From an uncultured Bacilli bacterium (lineage in GTDB: Bacteria; Bacillota_I; Bacilli_A; RF39; UBA660): a stretch of DNA of 5,149 nucleotides. Below, piece after piece: positions 1 to 5,149 of this stretch. Within the stretch, counting starts at the first letter, position 1. Each line of letters opens with the position of its first letter. The translations under genes were made by a program, and so were the position numbers. The stretch covers positions 1-5,149 of the forward strand of contig CANTWP010000081.1 of assembly GCA_947853245.1 (NCBI GenBank), read 5' to 3'. The notes beneath the pieces were generated by a model, which was not told the DNA's origin, did no database searches, and saw only the letters and a program-made list of their open reading frames with translations.

Positions 1-941
1 CTCGTAGAAAAACCTTGGATATAAATATCATCATAATAACGACTTTCTGGTTCTAAAAATAATTGATGTTTTTCTTTATCAGCAAATCTAACCACTTTAT
101 CTTCAATTGATGGACAATATCTAGGACCAACACCTGTAATATCATCTAAACCACCATACATGCTAGCTTTATGAAGATTATCTTTAATTATTTTATGAGT
201 TTCTGGTGTAGTATAAATTAAATGACATGAAACTTGATCTTCAATTTTATAGTTTGGTTCATTATCGAAACTGAAAGTTCTTAACTCTGTATCGCCTTTT
301 TCCTCTTTAGTTTTAGAAAAATCTATACTATTTTTATCGATTCTTTGTGGCGTACCAGTTTTTAGTCTAATAATTTTAAAACCTAATTTCTTTAAGTTAT
401 CACTTAAAAACATACTTGGTCTTTCTCCATGTGGACCCTGTCTAGTACGAGTACTACCAACCATAATATCTGATTTTAAATATGTACCAGTTGTTAAAAT
501 AACCGCATCACATAAAATTTTTCTACCATCTTCTAGAACAACACCTTTAATCTTATTATCTTCTACTATTAAATCTTCAACTAAAGATTCTAGAATTTCT
601 AGATTTTCTGTAGATTGTAATGTCTTTAACATTTCTTTAGGATATATAACTTTATCACCTTGAGCACGTAATGCTTGAACAGCAGGACCTTTTCCAACAT
701 TCAGCATTTTAATTTGAATTTGTCCTTTATCAGCATTATTTCCCATTTCTCCGCCTAAAGCATCGATTTCTCTAACAACTATCCCTTTAGCACTTCCGCC
801 TATGGAAGGATTACAAGGCATATCCGCAATATTATTTATATTTCCCGTTATTAACAATGTTTTATGACCTTTACGAGCACTAGCAAGACAGGCTTCACAA
901 CCAGCATGTCCACCACCTACAACAACTATTTCATATTCCAT
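1..941 (-). CDS. mnmG: MnmG (GidA), tRNA uridine-34 5-carboxymethylaminomethyl modification enzyme, N-terminal half (partial at window edge)
   Basis: FAD-dependent subunit that works with MnmE to install the aminomethyl or carboxymethylaminomethyl group at C5 of wobble U34 in tRNAs reading NNA/NNG codons; cytoplasmic. I translated 313 codons from the ATG at 941-939; the family is usually about 620-630 residues, so about half is missing off the left edge. Visible are the dinucleotide-binding GGGHAG (residues 9-14), the CNPSIGG motif with C43, GTY at 152-154, KTGTPQR at 194-200, and the GidA signature GPRYCPSIEDK from about 272, with C276. C43 and C276 match the two functionally important cysteines known in the E. 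coli protein. The frame is open to base 1 and ends in GFST, as expected for the family. AAGGTG lies 7 bases before the ATG. It sits downstream of mnmE but has its own promoter. Confidence 0.97.
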   Translation of the reverse strand, partial: MEYEIVVVGGGHAGCEACLASARKGHKTLLITGNINNIADMPCNPSIGGSAKGIVVREIDALGGEMGNNADKGQIQIKMLNVGKGPAVQALRAQGDKVIYPKEMLKTLQSTENLEILESLVEDLIVEDNKIKGVVLEDGRKILCDAVILTTGTYLKSDIMVGSTRTRQGPHGERPSMFLSDNLKKLGFKIIRLKTGTPQRIDKNSIDFSKTKEEKGDTELRTFSFDNEPNYKIEDQVSCHLIYTTPETHKIIKDNLHKASMYGGLDDITGVGPRYCPSIEDKVVRFADKEKHQLFLEPESRYYDDIYIQGFST

Positions 942-968
942 ATATCTACACCTTCTTCGATTCACCAT

Positions 969-997
969 ATTATATTACATTTTAGAAAATTTCACAA
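969..997 (-). promoter_or_regulatory. Sigma-A type promoter for mnmG
   Basis: Read on the minus strand, TTGTGA (992-997, four of six consensus bases) is followed by exactly 17 bases and a perfect TATAAT (969-974). Transcription would start near 961-963, giving a leader of about 20 bases that carries the AAGGTG ribosome site (949-954). The -35 box begins two bases after the T-run of the preceding hairpin, so mnmG probably has independent expression from mnmE. Confidence 0.72.
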
Positions 998-998
998 G

Positions 999-1022
999 AA
1001 AAAAACTCACATGAGTTATTTT
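999..1022 (-). terminator. Weak candidate intrinsic terminator overlapping the mnmE stop codon
   Basis: On the minus strand, AACTC (1013-1017) and GAGTT (1004-1008) pair around a four-base loop, and a seven-T run (999-1005) follows directly. Flanking A-run and T-run bases could extend the stem past one T-T mismatch. The stem includes part of the mnmE TAA stop (1016-1018). Five base pairs with little GC is weak, so partial readthrough into mnmG is likely even if it works. Confidence 0.42.
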
Positions 1023-2365
1023 CCTAAACAAAATTGACTAAACAACTGATTTATTAATTCTTCCTGATAAGTTTTACCAATTATTTCACCTAATAGATTC
1101 CAAGCTTTTTTAATATCTATTTCAATCATATCAATCGGTACTAGAGATTCTATTCCTTTTATTGAATCTTCAATAGCAGACTTTGATTCTTTTAAAAGTG
1201 CAATCGATCTAGCATTAGTTAAATAAGTTAAATCATCTGTTTCAATATCATCAACGTTATATATACTTTTAATTTTATCTTTTAATTTATCGATGTTTTT
1301 ATCTTCTAAAGCACTAATATATACTATATTTTTTTCGTTACTTAATTTTAACTTATTCTCTAAATCCATTTTATTAATAACGATAATATGGTTTTTAGTT
1401 TCCAATTTATCTATAATTTCTTTATCAGCTTGTGATAATTCCTCATTATTATTTAAAACATATAATACTAAATCTGACTTATCTATTAAATCTAAACTCT
1501 TTTGTACACCAATACTTTCAACAATATCAGCAGTTTTTCTAATACCAGCAGTATCTATAAAATTTATTATTAAACCTTCTAAATTTATAGTTCCCTCTAC
1601 TACATCTCTAGTTGTACCTTCGATATCTGTTACTATAGCTTTATCTTCTTCTAACAATCTATTTAAAATACTACTTTTTCCAACATTTGGACGTCCTATT
1701 ATAGAAACATTTATGCCTTCTTTAATAATCTTACCATTTTCACTATCTTTTAAAATCGTACATATTTCATCATATATTTTTCTTATTTTAACCTGTAATT
1801 TTGAATAACCTATTTGTTCAATATCTTCGTATTCTGGATAATCAATATTTACTTCAATATTCGCTAAAACTTCAACAATTTCTTGACGTAAATCTTCTAT
1901 TAATTTAGAAGTTTTTCCACTTAATTGATTAATTGCTAAACTTCTAGATTTTTCTGTTTTAGCACTTAAAACATCCACTACCCCTTCGGCTTCAAGTAAA
2001 TCAATTCGACCATTTAAAAAAGCTCTTTTAGTAAATTCACCTGGTTCCGCTAAACGACAACCATTTAATAGTAATATTTCTAGTATCTTTTTTGTAGTAG
2101 CAATACCTCCATGGCAATTAATTTCTACTATATCTTCAGTAGTAAAACTTTTAGGCCCTTTCATTACACTCACTAAAACTTCATCTATTACATTATCATT
2201 TTCAACGATATGGCCATAATGAATCGTGTGAGTACTAACAGTTGTTAAATCTTTTCCGTTAAAAATTTTATTAACAATTGTTATTGCTTCTGACCCACTT
2301 ACTCTAATAATAGATATGGCTCCAACTCCAAGTGCTGTAGAAATAGCCGCTATTGTATCTTCCAT
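1016..2365 (-). CDS. mnmE: MnmE (TrmE), tRNA modification GTPase
   Basis: GTPase partner of MnmG in wobble-U34 modification of tRNA; its N-terminal domain binds a folate one-carbon donor and GTP hydrolysis drives the complex. The 449 residues match the usual family length. The N-terminal TrmE domain occupies about 1-120 (EPGEFTKRAFLNGR at 107-120) and a helical domain is split around the inserted G domain. G motifs are all intact: G1 GRPNVGKSS 224-232, with N227 matching the potassium-coordinating Asn; G2 TTRD 251-254; G3 DTAG 271-274; G4 NKMD 331-334; G5 SAL 351-353. The protein ends in FCLGK, where the family has the conserved FC(I/L)GK tail with its essential Cys (C446). AAGGTGA lies a few bases before the ATG. 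It begins 10 bases after the HD-domain gene, with no promoter seen in the gap, so the two are probably cotranscribed. Confidence 0.98.
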   Translation of the reverse strand: MEDTIAAISTALGVGAISIIRVSGSEAITIVNKIFNGKDLTTVSTHTIHYGHIVENDNVIDEVLVSVMKGPKSFTTEDIVEINCHGGIATTKKILEILLLNGCRLAEPGEFTKRAFLNGRIDLLEAEGVVDVLSAKTEKSRSLAINQLSGKTSKLIEDLRQEIVEVLANIEVNIDYPEYEDIEQIGYSKLQVKIRKIYDEICTILKDSENGKIIKEGINVSIIGRPNVGKSSILNRLLEEDKAIVTDIEGTTRDVVEGTINLEGLIINFIDTAGIRKTADIVESIGVQKSLDLIDKSDLVLYVLNNNEELSQADKEIIDKLETKNHIIVINKMDLENKLKLSNEKNIVYISALEDKNIDKLKDKIKSIYNVDDIETDDLTYLTNARSIALLKESKSAIEDSIKGIESLVPIDMIEIDIKKAWNLLGEIIGKTYQEELINQLFSQFCLGK

Positions 2366-2375
2366 ATTTCACCTT

Positions 2376-2885
2376 CTATCTTAGTTTTTTTATTCCTACA
2401 TATAATAATAATTTACTAGGACGTTTAAAAATCTCCAATGAAACAAATTTATCCACTGTTGTTATTACCCAACTTTCACGGTACTTAGGTGGAACAATAT
2501 TCAAAGGAAACATATGTCTTTTAATAATATTTTCTACTTTATTATTCATTTTATTGGGAAATATTCTGCGAGAATTTTCAAGTGCTTCTCTAGCATGAAC
2601 AAAACCATGCTTTTGAAATAAAGGTTTTTTCTCCATATTATCTTGCCAAGGGTTATAATAAAAATCATGAAGCAATCCTCCAATCGCAGCACTTTCTTTA
2701 TCTAAATGAAAAAATCTACAAATACGATAAGAATTATAAGAAACCGTTAATGAATGATCATAAACACTTGTATCACCATGATGTTTGTATTCTTTTCTTT
2801 TTAAAAATTCAGGATTTTCCAATATTTCTTTCACAACTTCATAATAATCTAAATCTACAAACTTAATATAATCAATTGTTTTCAT
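2376..2885 (-). CDS. HD-domain protein of unknown function, probable metal-dependent phosphohydrolase
   Basis: A 169-residue protein with the HD-superfamily metal-ligand pattern: H44 (in VYDHSLTVS), the HD pair H73-D74 (in GGLLHDF), further histidines H93, H97 and H124, and a late D145 (TTVDKF). The four classic HD ligands H...HD...D are all present, so an active phosphohydrolase is plausible; the substrate is unknown and I give no gene name. No membrane segment or signal peptide is seen. An upstream in-frame TTG at 2933 would add 16 residues, but that TTG is part of the -35 box of the promoter. I chose the ATG at 2885-2883 because GGGAG sits 9 bases before it. The gene lies between jag and mnmE, which are neighbours in many Firmicutes, and probably shares a transcript with mnmE, 10 bases downstream. 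Cotranscription hints at, but does not show, a nucleotide or RNA-related role. Confidence 0.85.
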   Translation of the reverse strand: MKTIDYIKFVDLDYYEVVKEILENPEFLKRKEYKHHGDTSVYDHSLTVSYNSYRICRFFHLDKESAAIGGLLHDFYYNPWQDNMEKKPLFQKHGFVHAREALENSRRIFPNKMNNKVENIIKRHMFPLNIVPPKYRESWVITTVDKFVSLEIFKRPSKLLLYVGIKKLR

Positions 2886-2894
2886 GTCTATTAT

Positions 2895-2899
2895 CTCCC
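2895..2899 (-). promoter_or_regulatory. Shine-Dalgarno site that fixes the HD gene start at 2885
   Basis: GGGAG on the minus strand, 9 bases before the ATG at 2885-2883. No comparable site precedes the in-frame TTG at 2933, where the jag terminator T-run lies instead. This decides the start in favour of the 169-residue protein. Confidence 0.75.
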
Positions 2900-2904
2900 A
2901 ATTA

Positions 2905-2933
2905 ATTTTATTATTTTTTATACAAATAGTCAA
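2905..2933 (-). promoter_or_regulatory. Sigma-A type promoter for the HD gene and mnmE
   Basis: On the minus strand, TTGACT (2928-2933, five of six consensus bases), a 17-base spacer and TAAAAT (2905-2910, five of six). The expected start point falls at about 2897-2899, on the GGG of the Shine-Dalgarno site, so the leader would be only about 13 bases. The -35 box follows the jag terminator T-run with one base between. Confidence 0.7.
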
Positions 2934-2934
2934 T

Positions 2935-2957
2935 AAAAAAGAAGACTAATCTTCTTT
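2935..2957 (-). terminator. Intrinsic terminator of the rpmH-rnpA-yidC-jag operon
   Basis: On the minus strand AAAGAAGA (2950-2957) pairs perfectly with TCTTCTTT (2938-2945) around a TTAG loop (2946-2949), ending in a run of six T (2935-2940). The loop contains the TAG stop codon of jag (2946-2948), so the last codons of jag form the upstream arm. GC content of the stem is low, but the eight-base perfect stem and T-run fit a real terminator. Confidence 0.78.
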
Positions 2958-3560
2958 ATAACTTATTACAACATATCTATTTGGTGTTTCACCATAACTC
3001 ACTGATTGCAAGTTATCAAATGTTGCTACTACATTGTGAACACATCTTCGATCATAAGAGTTCATAGGGTCTAATTTCACTTCTATTTTAGTCTTTAGTA
3101 CATCTTTCGCTATCTTTTTGATTTCGTATTCTAAATTTTTTTGCTTTTTTACTTTATAATTTGATGCATCAATATGTACTTTAAAATGTTTATTTGTTGC
3201 ACTTAAAATAGATTGTTTTAATAACACTTGTAGTGCTTCTAGCGTTCTACCATCCTTACCAATTAATATTGGATTATTATCAGAAATTAAAATTATTGAA
3301 ATAATATCTTCTTGAATTCTTACTTCACTATTTATAGTAATACCAAACTTTGAAGCAAATTCATTTACATATTCTTTAATATATTTTATAATATCATCTT
3401 TTTTTAAAACTTCTATAATAACTTTTTTTGATTTGAAAAGTTTGGCAGCTTCTTCATAGGAATTAATATATAAATTTTCTTTTTCAACTTGTAAATCTTC
3501 TAAACAATTATTAATAGCTTCTTCTTCAGTTTTTCCTTCATATTTATATAACGTTAGCAT
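2946..3560 (-). CDS. khpB: KhpB/Jag (EloR), RNA-binding KH-R3H protein
   Basis: RNA-binding protein of the Jag/KhpB/EloR family; in related Firmicutes it pairs with KhpA and affects cell elongation and division. The 204 residues show the three expected parts: an N-terminal Jag domain (about 1-50, beginning MLTLYKYEGKTEEEAI), a KH domain (about 75-135) with its GxxG loop as GKDG at 101-104 in NPILIGKDGRTLEAL, and a C-terminal R3H domain with RRCVH (R171, H175) and ETPNRYVVIS near the end. The ATG lies inside the 3' end of yidC (17-base overlap) and GAGG is found 8 bases upstream, at 3569-3572, so translation is probably coupled to yidC. This is the usual yidC-jag pairing. It is the last gene of its operon; its stop codon is in the terminator loop. 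Confidence 0.95.
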   Translation of the reverse strand: MLTLYKYEGKTEEEAINNCLEDLQVEKENLYINSYEEAAKLFKSKKVIIEVLKKDDIIKYIKEYVNEFASKFGITINSEVRIQEDIISIILISDNNPILIGKDGRTLEALQVLLKQSILSATNKHFKVHIDASNYKVKKQKNLEYEIKKIAKDVLKTKIEVKLDPMNSYDRRCVHNVVATFDNLQSVSYGETPNRYVVISYKED

Positions 3561-4479
3561 TTTTCTTACCTCTCTTTGCTAATAAGTTTTGAACTATAGT
3601 GAATGTACTATTGAAAATCCAATAAAGTTCTACACCAGTTGAGATTGTAAATGACGCTATAGAAATAAATATAACTGACATATTGGTCATCATTTTCATT
3701 TGTTTTTCTTGTTCCTTATTCATAGACGCTGTCTTATTTAACTTAAATGAGAAATATGTAGCTACAATAACTAATACAACAAATATTAAATATGCATAAT
3801 TTCTTTTTGATAAAGCTGTCCAAGGACTTGTTCCTAAATGAAATCCTAAGAATGTTTCTTCAAATAATGCTGGAATTCTATTCATTGCTTCATAAAATGC
3901 AAAGAATAATGGAATCTGTATAAACGAAAATAAACAACCAGACATTAAATTAATATTATGCTTTTTATAAATTAACATCATTTCCTGTGATTTTTGCATC
4001 ATACTTTCATTATCAGTTTTATTTTTATATTTTTTTTCTAATTTTTCCAATTCTGGTTGAGCAGCTTTCATATTTTCAGATTGCATAGCTGTTTTTTGAG
4101 TTAATGGATACATAATTAATCTAATTAAAATTGTTATTATAATTACTGATAAACCATAATTATGAACAAGCTCACCTATTTTTAATAATACCCACGCTAA
4201 TGGTTTAACAAATATGGTAGTCCAAATTCCTTCATAACCACCTGATGTTATTTTAAAATCTGTACATTTTGGTAACTTATCAACTTCTACACCATTTTCT
4301 TTATATAAATTGATAGTAGTTTCATTTTCAGGACGACATAAAATATTCTCAACTAATGTTTGACCTGTTTCTGTATTTTGTACTACCTTTTTATCTGAAC
4401 CCTTTAAATTTTTTGTACAACCAGTTAAGGTAAATAAAGTTAATATTACCAATAAAACTGTTAATTTCTTTTGCTTCAT
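3544..4479 (-). CDS. yidC: YidC/Oxa1 family membrane protein insertase, lipoprotein type
   Basis: Inserts and folds membrane proteins, alone or with SecYEG; located in the cytoplasmic membrane. The 311 residues begin with a lipoprotein signal (KQKK, hydrophobic stretch, lipobox LTGC with C21), as in Gram-positive YidC/SpoIIIJ. The Oxa1 core runs from about 100 to 300: a first transmembrane helix carrying the conserved groove arginine R120 (ITILIRLIMYPLT), a charged cytoplasmic hairpin (about 122-170), then hydrophobic segments around 172-190, 219-236 and 258-290, and a short basic tail. It is somewhat longer than the typical 255-290 residues because of about 65 outward-facing residues between the lipobox and the core, holding two cysteines (C48, C72). 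AAGGAG lies 7 bases before the ATG, inside the end of rnpA. One base separates it from rnpA, and its 3' end overlaps jag by 17 bases. Confidence 0.96.
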   Translation of the reverse strand: MKQKKLTVLLVILTLFTLTGCTKNLKGSDKKVVQNTETGQTLVENILCRPENETTINLYKENGVEVDKLPKCTDFKITSGGYEGIWTTIFVKPLAWVLLKIGELVHNYGLSVIIITILIRLIMYPLTQKTAMQSENMKAAQPELEKLEKKYKNKTDNESMMQKSQEMMLIYKKHNINLMSGCLFSFIQIPLFFAFYEAMNRIPALFEETFLGFHLGTSPWTALSKRNYAYLIFVVLVIVATYFSFKLNKTASMNKEQEKQMKMMTNMSVIFISIASFTISTGVELYWIFNSTFTIVQNLLAKRGKKNANVI

Positions 4480-4480
4480 T

Positions 4481-4816
4481 CTAAATCTCCTTTAATATAT
4501 TCAACTTTTTGAATGCATTATGAAGATTATCTCTCATAGAACTAAAATCTTCACTTAATATGCCTTTCTTAACTATTATAATACAATTGAAGCCTTTTTG
4601 GTAGCTTTTTTCATCTATAATAGCTCTTAACTGTCTTTTTACGTGATTTCTTGTGACAGCATTACCAACTTTTTTACCAACAGATAAACCAAAATGATAT
4701 TGATCACTATTGTTTTTTTCTATATATATAATATAGTTTTTATATCGAAAAGATTTATTATTTTGAATTATTCTATCAAAATCAATATTTCGCTTTAAAA
4801 CATTTATTTTTTTCAA
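4481..4816 (-). CDS. rnpA: Ribonuclease P protein component
   Basis: Protein cofactor of RNase P, which removes the 5' leader of precursor tRNAs together with the catalytic RNA. Read from the TTG at 4816-4814 the product is 111 residues, beginning MKKINVLKRN like many family members, close to the usual 110-120. The RNase P protein signature is clear: VGNAVTRNHVKRQLRAI, about residues 50-66, with the RNxxKR core that contacts RNA. A GTG three codons upstream (4825-4823) is also in frame, but it lies within the ribosome site GAGGTG itself, so I prefer TTG, 8 bases after GAGG. It follows rpmH across a terminator-like hairpin and is one base from yidC, the standard rpmH-rnpA-yidC order. Confidence 0.93.
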   Translation of the reverse strand: MKKINVLKRNIDFDRIIQNNKSFRYKNYIIYIEKNNSDQYHFGLSVGKKVGNAVTRNHVKRQLRAIIDEKSYQKGFNCIIIVKKGILSEDFSSMRDNLHNAFKKLNILKEI

Positions 4817-4822
4817 ACTATT

Positions 4823-4828
4823 CACCTC
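4823..4828 (-). promoter_or_regulatory. Shine-Dalgarno site that decides the rnpA start (TTG at 4816, not GTG at 4825)
   Basis: GAGGTG on the minus strand. Its GAGG (4825-4828) is 8 bases before the TTG at 4816, ideal spacing, whereas the competing GTG codon (4823-4825) overlaps the site and has no ribosome site of its own. Confidence 0.7.
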
Positions 4829-4836
4829 AAATAACT

Positions 4837-4862
4837 AAAAACCACTGATTGAGAACCAGTGG
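4837..4862 (-). terminator. Intrinsic terminator or attenuator between rpmH and rnpA
   Basis: On the minus strand CCACTGGTT (4854-4862) pairs with AATCAGTGG (4842-4850) around a three-base CTC loop: nine pairs, one of them G-U, then five T (4837-4841). It starts 7 bases after the rpmH stop. No promoter fits between it and rnpA, so it most likely lets only a fraction of transcripts continue, keeping L34 output high relative to RNase P protein. Confidence 0.75.
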
Positions 4863-4869
4863 CATAGAA

Positions 4870-4992
4870 TTAATGAGCTAAAACTTTACGCCCTTTTCTT
4901 CTTCTAGAATTAACCATTTTAGTTTTAACACGAGTTAAAAATCCTAATTTTTTACTTTTTTTACGATTATTTGGTTGATAAGTTCTTTTCAT
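4870..4992 (-). CDS. rpmH: 50S ribosomal protein L34, shortened form
   Basis: Small basic protein of the large ribosomal subunit. The 40-residue product opens with the family hallmark [10 protein letters not shown] and ends with [11 protein letters not shown], so identity is clear. Typical bacterial L34 is 44 or more residues. Here the middle reads [19 protein letters not shown], where family members have TKNGRKVLARRRRKGR, about four residues more; a small internal deletion is the simplest reading. The frame is intact. A strong ribosome site GGGAGG (5001-5006) lies 8 bases before the ATG. It is the first gene of the rpmH-rnpA-yidC-jag operon, behind a perfect promoter and followed by a terminator-like hairpin. 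Confidence 0.95.
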   Translation of the reverse strand: MKRTYQPNNRKKSKKLGFLTRVKTKMVNSRRRKGRKVLAH

Positions 4993-5032
4993 TTTCTACA
5001 CCTCCCGGCTAAAATTTCGCTTTGCTTTATCA

Positions 5033-5061
5033 ATTATATATATAAAATAACATTTTGTCAA
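5033..5061 (-). promoter_or_regulatory. Perfect-consensus sigma-A promoter for rpmH
   Basis: On the minus strand TTGACA (5056-5061), exactly 17 bases, then TATAAT (5033-5038): every consensus base is present. The start point should be near 5026, giving a leader of about 34 bases that contains the GGGAGG ribosome site. This strength fits a ribosomal protein operon. Confidence 0.88.
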
Positions 5062-5076
5062 TTATTTTTTCACATA

Positions 5077-5105
5077 TTAATATTTTATTCATGTAGTGTT
5101 ACAAT
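5077..5105 (+). promoter_or_regulatory. Candidate divergent promoter reading right, possibly for dnaA outside the window
   Basis: On the plus strand TGTTACAAT (5097-5105) is an extended -10 (TGn plus TACAAT, five of six bases), with TTAATA (5077-5082, four of six) 17 bases upstream. A second, weaker option is TTGTCA (5055-5060) with TAATAT (5078-5083), also 17 bases apart. dnaA usually lies divergent from rpmH in Firmicutes, but its coding region is not in the window, so the target is inferred. Confidence 0.4.
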
Positions 5106-5149
5106 TGATGTGAGACCGAGATGGTATACAAAAAACGATAGATACCTTA
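5106..5149. other. Non-coding right edge, no gene recognised
   Basis: Bases beyond the candidate rightward promoter contain no supportable gene, ribosome site or clear DnaA box. A short inverted repeat, GGTAT (5123-5127) and ATACC (5142-5146), flanks an A-rich 14-base loop. The segment looks less AT-rich than the 60 bases before it and could be the 5' leader of a gene to the right. Confidence 0.3.

Noticed and set aside
1293..1808. 171-codon open frame on the plus strand
   Set aside because: It lies wholly opposite the GTPase domain of mnmE, which has every conserved motif. The translation is low-complexity, rich in Leu/Ile/Ser/Phe, as expected for the reverse of an AT-rich gene, and no relation to a known family is visible.
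2449..2457. TTATCCACT, one mismatch from a DnaA box
   Set aside because: It is inside the HD coding sequence, is isolated, and encodes ordinary residues there (around the TTVDK stretch).
2353..2598. 81-codon open frame on the plus strand
   Set aside because: It is antisense to the end of the HD gene and the start of mnmE, has a hydrophobic, AT-driven composition and no convincing promoter.
2886..2933. Extension of the HD protein to an upstream TTG start (185 residues)
   Set aside because: The TTG is the first half of a good -35 box, the extra 16 codons cover the promoter, and GGGAG fits the ATG at 2885 instead.
1..4992. Mycoplasma-type genetic code (UGA as Trp)
   Set aside because: All genes are open under the standard bacterial code, the Trp codons checked in MnmE, YidC and the HD protein are TGG, and no in-frame TGA is needed.
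5065..5073. Possible DnaA box (TTTTTCACA)
   Set aside because: Two mismatches to TTATCCACA in T-rich DNA, with no second box nearby, so chance is a good explanation.
1..5149. Mobile elements, CRISPR arrays, tRNA or rRNA genes
   Set aside because: No spaced direct repeats, transposase-like frames, terminal inverted repeats, or tRNA/rRNA conserved segments were seen on either strand; the window is filled by core genes.

Overview
This window is a strongly AT-rich piece of the classic Firmicutes origin-proximal cluster. Every gene I can support lies on the minus strand, in the order rpmH - rnpA - yidC - jag/khpB - HD-domain gene - mnmE - mnmG (partial, running off the left edge). UGA is not used as tryptophan: every Trp codon I checked is UGG, and the stops seen are TAA or TAG. 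That argues against Mycoplasma-type code 4. A diderm host is unlikely, because YidC is a short lipoprotein-type Oxa1 protein with no large periplasmic domain. I infer an uncultured, AT-rich Bacilli lineage of the RF39/Erysipelotrichia-like gut type. That placement rests on the overall look of the proteins and was not tested.

Right edge (about 5000-5149): this is the upstream region of rpmH. It holds a perfect-consensus sigma-A promoter reading left, and candidate promoter elements reading right off the window, where dnaA is usually found divergent from rpmH. No clear DnaA box or gene is visible in the last ~90 bases. Positions 4481-4992 hold rpmH (ribosomal protein L34, unusually short at 40 residues), a strong hairpin followed by five T, and rnpA (RNase P protein), best read from a TTG start. 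yidC follows rnpA after one base, and jag overlaps the end of yidC by 17 bases, so rpmH-rnpA-yidC-jag reads as one operon. An intrinsic terminator built over the jag stop codon closes it.

Left half: immediately after that terminator a new sigma-A promoter drives a small HD-domain protein of unknown function and, 10 bases on, mnmE. A weak hairpin with a seven-T run overlaps the mnmE stop, and another good promoter right behind it drives mnmG. MnmE and MnmG together make the carboxymethylaminomethyl (or aminomethyl) modification at U34 of tRNAs. The rest of the window covers tRNA 5' maturation (RnpA), translation (L34), membrane-protein insertion (YidC) and RNA binding (KhpB/Jag). The window is mostly core genome. 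The least explained parts are the HD gene inserted between jag and mnmE, the shortened L34, and the very compact terminator/promoter junctions.
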